Shown in pieces: positions 1 to 5,996 of a DNA stretch of 13,488 bases (within the stretch, counting starts at the first letter, position 1; each line of letters opens with the position of its first letter). This DNA is from Candidatus Aenigmatarchaeota archaeon. GTDB taxonomy: Archaea > Aenigmatarchaeota > Aenigmatarchaeia > GW2011-AR5. Made by a program: the position numbers and the translations under genes. The notes beneath the pieces were generated by a model, which was not told the origin of the DNA, did no database searches, and saw nothing but the letters and a program-made list of their open reading frames with translations. The stretch is taken from assembly GCA_016202845.1 (NCBI GenBank), contig JACQNW010000119.1:1-13488 (forward strand). The letters are read 5' to 3'.

Positions 1-60
1 AACATATATATGGCTTCTATTAAGCTTTATTTTGTTTCAAATATTTTAATATCAGTTTTT

Positions 61-1617
61 TTACTGCTCTTTCATCTCAAGAATCCTGTCTACGCGGAAC
101 ACGCGGTCGTCCTTTCTTGAGAAACAATAGCCTTCAACGCCCATGTATTGTTTTCCCATGAACTCCATTTCGCCGATGCGCCTTGGCAATATGATTCTTC
201 TGGATTTCTCGTCGCTGGATTTGAGATAAACAATATCAAGTTTAGATTTGTTTTTTATAGCCCTTTCTATTGTGCTTATCTTCTCTGCAAGGGACAGAAG
301 TTTTTCAGATTGTTTGTATTGATATTTTGTAAGGAAATTCACTATCTTCCAGTCCATAAGAATATGTTTTTTTTCTATAGGTTTCATGAGCACAATGCCA
401 TCAAGCGTCGTGCAGCGGCTCAAAGCCACATATGTCTGGCCGTGCGCAAAAGCGCCTTTTCCTATGTCTATTATAACTTTTTCGAAAGTCTTTCCCTGAC
501 CTTTGTGTATTGTAACTGCCCAAGCTAGTTTTATCGGGTATTGTGTAAAAGAGCCCAAGACTTCAGAATCAATGCCGCCAGTCTCTTTGTTGAATAACAT
601 ATTGTACATTTTCCATGTGTATGGAGATACGTCAACAAAATGCCCTTTCTGGGTTTCCACTATTATTCTGTCTTCCTTCTCTTTTTTTCTGATATCTGCA
701 ATTTTCCCGACAGTGCCATTCACCCACCTGCCTGCAGAATCATTGTTCAAAAGCATGACCTGCGACCCTATCTTTACTTTCAAATTGATGTCCGTAGGCA
801 GATGTCTCATGTCAAAGCTGCCTTTTATTCTTCCCTTGTAACTGAAAGTTTTTGGTTTTAGCTTCGCAAGCGCCCTTGCATTTATTATATATGCCATGTC
901 ATTCGTTGTTGTCAGATTTATGTAAAAATCATTTGTTTTTGGCTCAAAATAAGGATCCAGTTTCCTGTTTAATTCATTCAGCTGGGATGGCTTAACAGAA
1001 TTATTTCGTATGGCATTTAAGATGTCAATAAACCTGCGGTCTTTTTGCCTGTATATTTTTTCCAGCTCTATCATTTCCATATCAAGGTTGCCGAATACAT
1101 TGGAATCAAAGAAATACTGGCTTTTGTAGTGGGTGTGGAATATCTCCCTTTCCGCACCTGTGACAACAGGCGGCAATTGGTATAAATCGCCTATGAAAGC
1201 CATTTGCACGCCGCCGAAAGGCCTCTTATCAGCGCGGTTTAGCCTTAGCGATTTGTCAATGCAGTCCAAAAGGTCTGCACGGACCATAGAGATTTCATCT
1301 ATCACAATCATTTCAATGGCCTTGTAGAGTTCTGCACTATCGTCATGTTTTCTGACTTTTTCAGGCGTTATATCAGGCCCGAATTTAAAAAAGGAATGAA
1401 TAGTTTGACCGCCAATATTGACAGCAGCAACGCCTGTCGGCGCAAGCACTGCCAGTTTTTTCTTTGTTGTTTTCTTGAAATACTCAAGAAGCGTGGATTT
1501 GCCTGTGCCTGCCCTGCCTGTGATGAAAACATTTTTTACTGTGTTTTCCATAAGGTTTAGAGCTTTTCTGAACTGGTCGTTGAGTTCTATTGTTTCGGTT
1601 TTTTCCACCATGCGCAT
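61..1617 (-). CDS. PIF1/RecD2-type SF1B DNA helicase with C-terminal WYL domain
   Basis: A 518-residue ATP-dependent DNA helicase of the PIF1 group. Seen in the sequence: Walker A GRAGTGKST (34-42), motif Ia LAPTGVAA (58-65), Walker B VIDEISMV (105-112), motif III GDLYQLPP (143-150), the late helicase motif AWAVTIHKGQGKTF (365-378) and the arginine-finger motif VALSR (397-401). Residues about 450-518 look like a WYL domain: an IERAIKN start, the Y-x-R-x-x-x-P spacing typical of the fold, and a closing FRVDRI. In the family, PIF1 helicases unwind 5'-3' and help replication and repair through structured DNA. In a Thermotoga PIF1 the WYL domain is known as an accessory single-strand DNA-binding module. 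ATG at 1617 is used, but a second ATG two codons in (1611) is equally possible. It is the last gene of a minus-strand run, 17 bases after the GNAT gene, with no evident Shine-Dalgarno sequence. Confidence 0.93.
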   Translation of the reverse strand: MRMVEKTETIELNDQFRKALNLMENTVKNVFITGRAGTGKSTLLEYFKKTTKKKLAVLAPTGVAAVNIGGQTIHSFFKFGPDITPEKVRKHDDSAELYKAIEMIVIDEISMVRADLLDCIDKSLRLNRADKRPFGGVQMAFIGDLYQLPPVVTGAEREIFHTHYKSQYFFDSNVFGNLDMEMIELEKIYRQKDRRFIDILNAIRNNSVKPSQLNELNRKLDPYFEPKTNDFYINLTTTNDMAYIINARALAKLKPKTFSYKGRIKGSFDMRHLPTDINLKVKIGSQVMLLNNDSAGRWVNGTVGKIADIRKKEKEDRIIVETQKGHFVDVSPYTWKMYNMLFNKETGGIDSEVLGSFTQYPIKLAWAVTIHKGQGKTFEKVIIDIGKGAFAHGQTYVALSRCTTLDGIVLMKPIEKKHILMDWKIVNFLTKYQYKQSEKLLSLAEKISTIERAIKNKSKLDIVYLKSSDEKSRRIILPRRIGEMEFMGKQYMGVEGYCFSRKDDRVFRVDRILEMKEQ

Positions 1618-1634
1618 ATATGCTTTTAGTAATT

Positions 1635-2135
1635 TTAATTACCCAACATACCTGCAAACAGTAGTCTTCCTGCTGCCATGAGGCCGCCTTTCAGGGTTAT
1701 AAAAGTATCTGCGATTTCAAAACCGCTTTTTTCCATAAGTCTTGCAGACGCTGCATTTTCCTCATGCCTGTGTGCATAAACCCTTTTGATGCCTTTCCTT
1801 TCAAGTTCTTCAATTGCCATTCTCATTAGGTGGTGCCCTACACATCTTCTTCTGAAATCCCTGTGAACAACAGCCTCGGAAATATATCCATGATCCCTGT
1901 CTTTCAGTTCTTCAGGCTCGTATTGTGGGTAAATTTTGCCCCAGACATAAGAAACAAAGCCGACGATTTTTCGGTCTTCCTCAACCAGCACAGCTTCTGT
2001 TTCTCCCTCTGCGATGTCGCGCAGATGTTCTCTTATTTCATCTTCAGGCAGATGGTTCCATTCATTTGGACCTTCAGTTAGAATAAGTTCTTCCATTTCC
2101 TGAGTATCTTCAGCAACAGCTTTTCTGTAGTTCAT
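1635..2135 (-). CDS. GNAT-family N-acetyltransferase
   Basis: A 166-residue GCN5-related acetyltransferase, expected to move an acetyl group from acetyl-CoA to an unknown amine. Seen: beta-strand IVGFVSYVWG (57-66), acidic strand ISEAVVH (85-91), then the acetyl-CoA pyrophosphate-binding motif A, RRRCVGHHL (95-103). This corresponds to RxxGxG with the first glycine replaced by cysteine. The ENAASARLMEKSGFE stretch (126-140) is the typical motif B helix and turn (N-x-x-A-x-x-L-x-x-x-x-G-F). The C-terminal tail (150-166) is hydrophobic and glycine-rich, longer than the minimal fold needs. The start ATG overlaps the upstream dehydratase stop as ATGA (2132-2135), so the two are very probably translated together. 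The substrate cannot be read from the sequence. Confidence 0.88.
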   Translation of the reverse strand: MNYRKAVAEDTQEMEELILTEGPNEWNHLPEDEIREHLRDIAEGETEAVLVEEDRKIVGFVSYVWGKIYPQYEPEELKDRDHGYISEAVVHRDFRRRCVGHHLMRMAIEELERKGIKRVYAHRHEENAASARLMEKSGFEIADTFITLKGGLMAAGRLLFAGMLGN

Positions 2136-2482
2136 AGCTCATCAATTTTTGCAGCCAGAATAAAATCATTCTCGCTTAATCCGCCAATTGCATGAGTGAT
2201 AAGCTCTATTTTTACTTTATTGTAGCTTATTGTTACATCAGGGTGATGTCCTTCAGCTTCTGCAATGACAGCAACTTTGTTTACAAATTTTATGGCTTCA
2301 TTAAAGTCGGCAAATGAATACTCTTTTGAAAGCTTGCCAGAATAAAGCTTCCAATTATTAAGCTCTGTAAGCAACTTTTCCGCCTCGATGTCGGACATCG
2401 GAGGCGCGTGTGTACCGACGCCTCTGGCGTCCATTGCTTCGCCCTCGCACGGCACACATTTCTTTTTTGCAAGTTCTGGCAT
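2132..2482 (-). CDS. Pterin-4a-carbinolamine dehydratase-like protein (PCD/DCoH family)
   Basis: A 116-residue protein of the PCD family, which dehydrates 4a-hydroxytetrahydropterin. The signature is clear: EAEGHHPDVTISYNKVKI (75-92) contains the two active-site histidines followed by proline and the W/Y-x-x-V strand, then a THAIGGLSENDF-like C-terminal helix start. The N-terminus KKCVPCEG is also typical of prokaryotic members. Between CEG (12-14) and PPMSDIEAEKLL (27-38) there are roughly ten extra residues (EAMDARGVGTHA) encoded by a GC-rich DNA stretch full of inverted repeats, unlike the surrounding AT-rich coding sequence. ATG at 2482 is fixed by a good Shine-Dalgarno AGGAGA eight bases upstream. 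It is the first gene of the PCD-GNAT-helicase run and diverges from the Rieske gene. In archaea such proteins may act in pterin or molybdopterin metabolism; the partner here is not visible. Confidence 0.9.
   Translation of the reverse strand: MPELAKKKCVPCEGEAMDARGVGTHAPPMSDIEAEKLLTELNNWKLYSGKLSKEYSFADFNEAIKFVNKVAVIAEAEGHHPDVTISYNKVKIELITHAIGGLSENDFILAAKIDEL
2381..2431. repeat. Cluster of three overlapping hairpins inside the PCD coding sequence
   Basis: Three inverted repeats share arms. CGCCTCGATGTC (2381-2392) pairs with GACATC (2394-2399) and GAGGCG (2401-2406), with one bulged base: a 12-base-pair stem around a single central base. GAGGCG (2401-2406) can instead pair with CGCCTC (2419-2424). 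GACGCC (2417-2422) pairs with GGCGTC (2426-2431) around a three-base loop. The stretch is visibly GC-rich compared with its flanks and covers codons 18-34 of the dehydratase. Confidence 0.8.
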
Positions 2483-2490
2483 GCTTTTAG

Positions 2491-2496
2491 TCTCCT
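2491..2496 (-). promoter_or_regulatory. Shine-Dalgarno site of the PCD gene
   Basis: On the minus strand AGGAGA lies eight bases before the ATG at 2482. It decides the start and implies a leadered mRNA. A TATA-like TCTATACTT (minus strand, about 2521-2529) sits at a distance that would give a leader of roughly 15 bases. Confidence 0.6.
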
Positions 2497-2503
2497 AACA
2501 AAG

Positions 2504-2524
2504 CATTAAAACACTTGTGTCAAG
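2504..2524. promoter_or_regulatory. Divergent promoter core with overlapping small inverted repeats
   Basis: CATTAAAAC (2504-2512) is centred about 25 bases before the Rieske ATG and fits a TATA box of a leaderless transcript. Directly after it lie two overlapping inverted repeats, ACACTTGTGT (2511-2520) and CTTG-TGT-CAAG (2514-2524), in the middle of the 50-base space between the divergent PCD and Rieske genes. They could be an operator for both genes, but the repeats are short and this is inference. Confidence 0.35.
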
Positions 2525-2532
2525 TATAGAAA

Positions 2533-2835
2533 ATGACATTAGTTAAAGTGGCATCAAAAAACGACGTAAAATCAGGCGAAGGAAAAACTGTCAGCGCCGG
2601 TGGAAAAGAGATAGCTTTGTTCAATATAGACGGCCAGTTCTTTGCAATAGACAATACATGCGCTCACAGGGGTGGCCCGCTGGGCGAGGGCATGCTTGAA
2701 GGCAATGTAGTGACATGCCCCTTCCATGGCTGGAAGTTCAACGTGCAGAACGGCTCATCTGTCATGCCCCCAGGCGCAAAGGTAAAGTCATTTGCAGTAA
2801 AGCTTGAAGGCGACGACATAATGCTCGAAGTCTGA
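2533..2835 (+). CDS. Small Rieske-type [2Fe-2S] ferredoxin
   Basis: A 100-residue single-domain Rieske protein, about the usual length for soluble dioxygenase-type ferredoxins and NirD-like proteins. The cluster ligands are complete: C43-x-H45 in CAHRGGPL and C62-x-x-H65 in CPFHGWKF. This pattern binds a [2Fe-2S] cluster through two cysteines and two histidines. There is no signal peptide or membrane anchor, so it should be cytoplasmic. The extra disulfide cysteines of bc1-type Rieske proteins are absent, as expected for the dioxygenase-ferredoxin type. ATG at 2533 has a TATA-like element about 25 bases upstream, which fits a leaderless mRNA. No oxygenase or reductase partner lies next to it in this window; its divergent neighbour is a pterin dehydratase. 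The electron donor and acceptor are therefore unknown. Confidence 0.93.
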   Translation: MTLVKVASKNDVKSGEGKTVSAGGKEIALFNIDGQFFAIDNTCAHRGGPLGEGMLEGNVVTCPFHGWKFNVQNGSSVMPPGAKVKSFAVKLEGDDIMLEV

Positions 2836-2839
2836 AAAT

Positions 2840-3544
2840 TTATTGTAATTCAAAACTTTTCATGAATGTTCTTAGCTGAGGAATTCTGATTTCAAAAAAT
2901 TCATTCTGTCCTTCCAATACATGATCCAAATATCTTTCCTCTCTCCAAAAAATAGGAAAACCCCTGCAATAAAGCGGATAATCGGCAGCCATCGTGTGTT
3001 CCATATTTGCATCTGTAAGAGGCAACCCTGGACACAAAACATCAACCTCAATTCCTGTTTTTTCCTCAGCCTGCTGCTTTATAGAGTTTATTTTCTGCAC
3101 ATCATTCGTATCTACAGGCTCGTAAACTGTTATGTTTAGATCAAGATCTCGTATACCCCTTTCTTTAGATCTCGCCTCTAGCCTGCTTTCAGCTCCAATA
3201 ACTCTTATGCCAGCGACCCTGTTTACCTTTTTTCCAAGTCTTGAAGCAACTTGAATCCCATAATTTATCCTGCCTCTAGCGAATTCGGCTTCTTCTGCGC
3301 GCTGTTCAAAGTAAAGCCTGGAAATATTATAACTAGTCTCAGGCGTTCTTCTTCGCCTAAGCTCTTCTATCAAACCAGGCCACTCCTCATCCCACAAATA
3401 ACCGCTCATATATTCTGGAAACCTGTCTGTCTGATAAGCAAAATGCCTCACTTTGACATCAAAGCCTCTATGGTTAAGCAGATTTACAACAGAAATAGGC
3501 GATAAATCATACCCGCCAGCCAATCTTCTCAGTGCCGCAAACAT
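2840..3544 (-). CDS. Uncharacterised protein with possible nucleotidyltransferase-fold core
   Basis: I do not recognise this 234-residue protein as a named family. In its middle, VAGIRVIGAES (110-120) followed by RGIRDLDLNITVYEP (129-143) has the shape of a polymerase-beta-like nucleotidyltransferase: a strand, G-A/S, about 14 residues, then D133-x-D135 on a second strand. GIEVDVLCPG (164-173) could supply the third acidic residue, D168. The canonical GS is replaced by GAES, so activity is doubtful. The N-terminal 100 residues are basic and helical with many arginines, and the C-terminal part (175-234) is aromatic-rich. There is no signal peptide or membrane segment. ATG at 3544 follows a TATA-like CTTAAAAAGAT by about 24 bases. 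The gene ends four bases from the convergent Rieske gene. The fold assignment is inference from motif spacing only. Confidence 0.7.
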   Translation of the reverse strand: MFAALRRLAGGYDLSPISVVNLLNHRGFDVKVRHFAYQTDRFPEYMSGYLWDEEWPGLIEELRRRRTPETSYNISRLYFEQRAEEAEFARGRINYGIQVASRLGKKVNRVAGIRVIGAESRLEARSKERGIRDLDLNITVYEPVDTNDVQKINSIKQQAEEKTGIEVDVLCPGLPLTDANMEHTMAADYPLYCRGFPIFWREERYLDHVLEGQNEFFEIRIPQLRTFMKSFELQ

Positions 3545-3561
3545 TTTTCTAGTATAAACAA

Positions 3562-3573
3562 TATCTTTTTAAG
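3562..3573 (-). promoter_or_regulatory. TATA-like box for the 234-residue protein gene
   Basis: CTTAAAAAGATA on the minus strand is centred about 24 bases upstream of the ATG at 3544. This is the expected spacing for an archaeal leaderless transcript; no Shine-Dalgarno sequence lies between. Confidence 0.45.
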
Positions 3574-3595
3574 CTCCGTATCTTGTTTAGGAAAC

Positions 3596-3612
3596 CTATT
3601 TTAGTTTATTTA
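3596..3612 (+). promoter_or_regulatory. TATA-like AT tract upstream of the DHFR-like gene
   Basis: The tract CTATTTTAGTTTATTTA lies 14-30 bases before the ATG at 3626. It is the only candidate promoter for this single-gene plus-strand unit, and no Shine-Dalgarno sequence precedes the start. The exact TATA position within the tract is unclear. Confidence 0.3.
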
Positions 3613-3625
3613 TCAAACTATTGCA

Positions 3626-4147
3626 ATGAAAGTCTTACTTTTAATGGCCATGTCAGCCAATGGCATGATAGCAAGAGAAAATGGTGAAGAAGACTTTTTA
3701 TCTCATGAAAATTGGAAAACATTTTTGAAATTATTGAGAAAACATGATTGCCTTATTTATGGCAGGAAAACGTACGATGCAGTAAAGTCGTGGGACGCAA
3801 AATATATGAAAAGCCTAGCTAGTTCTAAAAAAATAATTGTGTCCAAAAATGCTCAGATAAAATTTGGTGATGAGTGCATTATAGCTAGTTCGCCTGAAGA
3901 TGCCCTATTAAAAGCAAAAGAAAATGGCTTCAATAAACTTCTACTGTCAGGCGGCTCTTTAACAAATAGCGCATTTATGAAGGCGGGATTAATAGATGAA
4001 ATAATTTTTAACATAGAGCCCTATGTGCTAGGAAAAGGCATTAGTGTTTTCGCTGAGAATGCCTTCGAGGCAAAACTAAGACTTGTTAAAACCAGAAAAT
4101 TAAAATCAGGTATTTTCCAAATACACTATGATGTCAGGAAAAATTAA
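3626..4147 (+). CDS. Dihydrofolate reductase-like / RibD C-terminal-domain reductase
   Basis: A 173-residue NAD(P)H-dependent reductase of the DHFR/RibD-C superfamily. Seen: N-terminal strand and nucleotide-contact segment LLLMAMSANGMIAR (4-17), DFLSHENWKTF (23-33), the IYGRKTY motif (44-50) matching the MGRxTYE motif of the family, VSKNA (72-76), and the glycine-rich dinucleotide loop LSGGSLTNS (107-115) followed by DEIIFNIEPYVLGKG (124-138). The length is normal. Members reduce dihydrofolate or pyrimidine intermediates of riboflavin/archaeal cofactor synthesis; which one applies cannot be decided from sequence. The FLSHENW segment, rather than the LPW segment of classical DHFR, points to the RibD-C-type branch. 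Its stop codon overlaps that of the convergent acyl-CoA dehydrogenase-like gene by four bases (TTAA at 4144-4147). A pterin dehydratase is encoded about 1.1 kb away, which is suggestive but not an operon. Confidence 0.85.
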   Translation: MKVLLLMAMSANGMIARENGEEDFLSHENWKTFLKLLRKHDCLIYGRKTYDAVKSWDAKYMKSLASSKKIIVSKNAQIKFGDECIIASSPEDALLKAKENGFNKLLLSGGSLTNSAFMKAGLIDEIIFNIEPYVLGKGISVFAENAFEAKLRLVKTRKLKSGIFQIHYDVRKN

Positions 4148-5106
4148 CTATACTGCGCAATAGCAAGATCCATGAAATGGCGCATTGACCTGCCTTCATT
4201 TCCTGATTTGGAAACGCCATATTTTGCAGTGTTCAGTGCAGTTTTGTAGGAAAATATATTCGCCAAATCCGCATGCTCTTTTGCTTTTAAAGTTAGATGT
4301 TTGTTGCTTTTAGATTGTTCATGTAGGAAAAATGCCTGTTTTGCAAGCAGGGATGCGGCTTCAACATTTGCTTTCAACTTGTTTGGTATTTTATCTAATT
4401 CGCTTATACAATCTTTTGCAGCACCAACATAGCCAGCAGCAGAAATCAATTTTACTAAATTAACATGATTTTCCTCAATCTTCCAACCAAATCCTTCATT
4501 GCCAATTATATTTTCCTTTCGTACAAAACAGTCTATGAGCTTTATTTTTCCAAGATCAACACTCCTAAGGCCGTTTTGTGTTAATCTTTCGACATGAACT
4601 CCGTCACCCTTTCTTGCCATAAAAGCCGTTCTGCCGTGCTGTCCGTCTGCAAAAACCGTTAGTATGTCAGATGAAAGTGCATTTATGACAAAAGATTTTT
4701 CCCCATTGAGCACATAGCCTCCAGGTTCCTTGTCATACTTTACAAAATGTCCCTTGAATGGCGAAGCCAGTGTGTTCCTCAGCACGCTTGCGCATTGGTC
4801 GTCTGTTGCATGATTCTGCATGATTAGTGCTGAAGAATCATGTGAAAGCAAGAATGAATGAGGTGAAAGACCTTCCTGCCCTATGCGCTCAAGCATCATG
4901 CCATAAAGCAAAAAATCCCCGCCTTCCCCTCCGTATTTGGCAGACAAAGGGAAGTTGACGAGCCTTGATTTTCTTAGTGTCTTTTCAAGCTCGGCATTTA
5001 TCTCGCCTGCGTGCCACGATTGTTCTTCTTTCTTCCTCAGCAAGCCGCAGGCTTCTTCTACCCTGTCCAAAACGTCCTTCTGGTCTCTGTTCAAAGAAAA
5101 GTCCAT
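4144..5106 (-). CDS. Short acyl-CoA dehydrogenase homologue lacking the usual catalytic glutamates
   Basis: A 320-residue member of the acyl-CoA dehydrogenase family (usual length about 380), in which FAD removes two hydrogens from an acyl-CoA. Seen: the N-terminal helical domain with FPLSAKYGGEGGDF (52-65), resembling the P-x-x-YGG-x-G motif; the middle beta-domain motif YVLNGEKSFVINA (131-143); then AFMARKGDGV (161-170) and the C-terminal helical domain from about 205. The protein stops at RHFMDLAIAQYS, where homologues continue into the YEGT-type motif that carries the catalytic base. The alternative glutamate position of isovaleryl-CoA dehydrogenase appears to hold valine/lysine (NLVKLISAAG, 216-225). 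The downstream minus frame does not restore the motif. The T-x-P-x-x-GSD flavin segment is also weak. It may be a non-dehydrogenase binding protein. The start lies six bases after the C39-like gene, so they are probably co-transcribed. Confidence 0.85.
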   Translation of the reverse strand: MDFSLNRDQKDVLDRVEEACGLLRKKEEQSWHAGEINAELEKTLRKSRLVNFPLSAKYGGEGGDFLLYGMMLERIGQEGLSPHSFLLSHDSSALIMQNHATDDQCASVLRNTLASPFKGHFVKYDKEPGGYVLNGEKSFVINALSSDILTVFADGQHGRTAFMARKGDGVHVERLTQNGLRSVDLGKIKLIDCFVRKENIIGNEGFGWKIEENHVNLVKLISAAGYVGAAKDCISELDKIPNKLKANVEAASLLAKQAFFLHEQSKSNKHLTLKAKEHADLANIFSYKTALNTAKYGVSKSGNEGRSMRHFMDLAIAQYS

Positions 5107-5112
5107 AACTTA

Positions 5113-5568
5113 TTATGGATTTGTAATAAATAAGCCATTTTTTGGCATAATAATTATCATACATCTCTTTGACAAATCACCAAGATCCCACCAAGATGAT
5201 TTAAAATGAGCATAAGTTATCTTTTTCCATTTTCCTCCACTAGTTGGCGATGGATCATGATAATAAAATCCTTCAGAATCATACCCTACAATTACAATCA
5301 AGTGAGTTGAATAATAGCCCCTTTTGTAAAATTTGTCTGTTCTTACAGTTGCAATAACAGGTCTGCCATTGTCAATAAATTTCTTTATTATGAAAGGCGC
5401 AAGAGCAGCATCCCAATTATAAGGATTGCCAGGAAGCCTGCCTTCTTTGTAAAGAAGCTCAGGCCTGATATTCTTGCCATAGTATTTCAAAACCATGCTT
5501 ATGCAGGTCGGAAAGCAGCTGTTCTCAGATTTCTGGAATTTGAACGGCACGTCAAGTATTTTAGCCAT
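5113..5568 (-). CDS. C39-like papain-fold cysteine peptidase-like protein
   Basis: About 151 residues with the peptidase C39-like (papain-fold) pattern. Numbered from the ATG at 5568: an N-terminal VPFKFQKSENSC segment with Q12 as the likely oxyanion-hole residue, C18 as the nucleophile in SCFPTCISMVLKYYG, H89 in STHLIVIVGYD, and D105 in YYHDPSP. These match the Q/C/H/D set of bacteriocin-processing and related C39-like enzymes. There is no signal peptide and no ABC-transporter part, so it is a stand-alone cytoplasmic domain of unknown substrate. A GTG two codons earlier (5574) is an alternative start; I prefer the ATG because a TATA-like tract lies 17-28 bases upstream. The gene is followed after six bases by the acyl-CoA dehydrogenase homologue. 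Whether it cleaves peptides or is an inactive or transamidating relative is unknown. Confidence 0.8.
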   Translation of the reverse strand: MAKILDVPFKFQKSENSCFPTCISMVLKYYGKNIRPELLYKEGRLPGNPYNWDAALAPFIIKKFIDNGRPVIATVRTDKFYKRGYYSTHLIVIVGYDSEGFYYHDPSPTSGGKWKKITYAHFKSSWWDLGDLSKRCMIIIMPKNGLFITNP

Positions 5569-5584
5569 TTTCACTAATTGTATT

Positions 5585-5596
5585 TCTTATTTTAAT
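5585..5596. promoter_or_regulatory. Shared TATA-like tract between divergent C39-like and MntA-like genes
   Basis: TCTTATTTTAAT lies 17-28 bases from the C39-like ATG (5568, minus) and about 23-34 bases before the ATG at 5619 (plus). Read either way it is AT-rich enough to act as an archaeal TATA box. It supports internal rather than most-upstream starts for the plus-strand gene. Inference from spacing only. Confidence 0.35.
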
Positions 5597-5618
5597 GCCT
5601 TTTCACATAACTATATTC

Positions 5619-5996
5619 ATGCACAAGAACATGATGCCATTGATAGAAAAAGCAAAGAAAGACGAAGAAGTCGTAGCTCTAGCAATATTTGGAAGTTTTG
5701 CCAGAAAGGAGAAATACAAAGACATAGATGTGTGCATATTTCTGAAAGAAAAAAAGAGCAACCTTGATATGTCAAAAAAAAAGCTTTCGTATTTGAAAGG
5801 CGCAAAAAGCATTTTCGACATAAAAATATTCCAGCAGCTGCCGATTCATATTAGGCACAAAGTCCTCAAGGAAGGAAAAATAATCCTCTGCAAGGATGAA
5901 AATAAGCTATATGACATAGCAGCATCTTTCATAAAAGAATACGAGGATTTCAAACCCATATACGAGAGTTATTTGGAGGCGGTTAAATATGGATGA
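5619..5996 (+). CDS. mntA: MntA-type minimal nucleotidyltransferase (antitoxin of MNT-HEPN pair)
   Basis: A minimal polymerase-beta-like nucleotidyltransferase. The core is ALAIFGSFARKEKYKDIDV: GS, eight residues, then D-x-D on the next strand. A third acidic residue lies in FDIKIFQQ about 30 residues on. Bacterial MntA proteins usually have ten residues between GS and DxD, so this loop is two residues shorter. In the characterised MntA-HepT system the nucleotidyltransferase adds AMP units to a tyrosine near the HEPN active site and silences the toxin. The stop overlaps the start of the HEPN gene by eight bases, the usual arrangement for such a pair. ATG at 5619 is chosen because of the TATA-like tract upstream; an ATG at 5595 in frame (eight more hydrophobic residues) and one at 5631 are alternatives. 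Confidence 0.85.
   Translation: MHKNMMPLIEKAKKDEEVVALAIFGSFARKEKYKDIDVCIFLKEKKSNLDMSKKKLSYLKGAKSIFDIKIFQQLPIHIRHKVLKEGKIILCKDENKLYDIAASFIKEYEDFKPIYESYLEAVKYG

Noticed and set aside
10..120. Short plus-strand frame starting ATGGCTTCT with a hydrophobic N-terminus
   Set aside because: It has only 36 codons, overlaps the helicase 3' end antisense, and has no Shine-Dalgarno sequence.
148..1560. Several plus-strand open frames of 60-126 codons
   Set aside because: They lie antisense to the helicase gene, which has a full set of family motifs. Their translations show no family features.
2533..2835. Rieske protein as part of a bc1-type or arsenite oxidase complex
   Set aside because: No membrane anchor, no extra disulfide cysteines and no partner subunit gene in the window.
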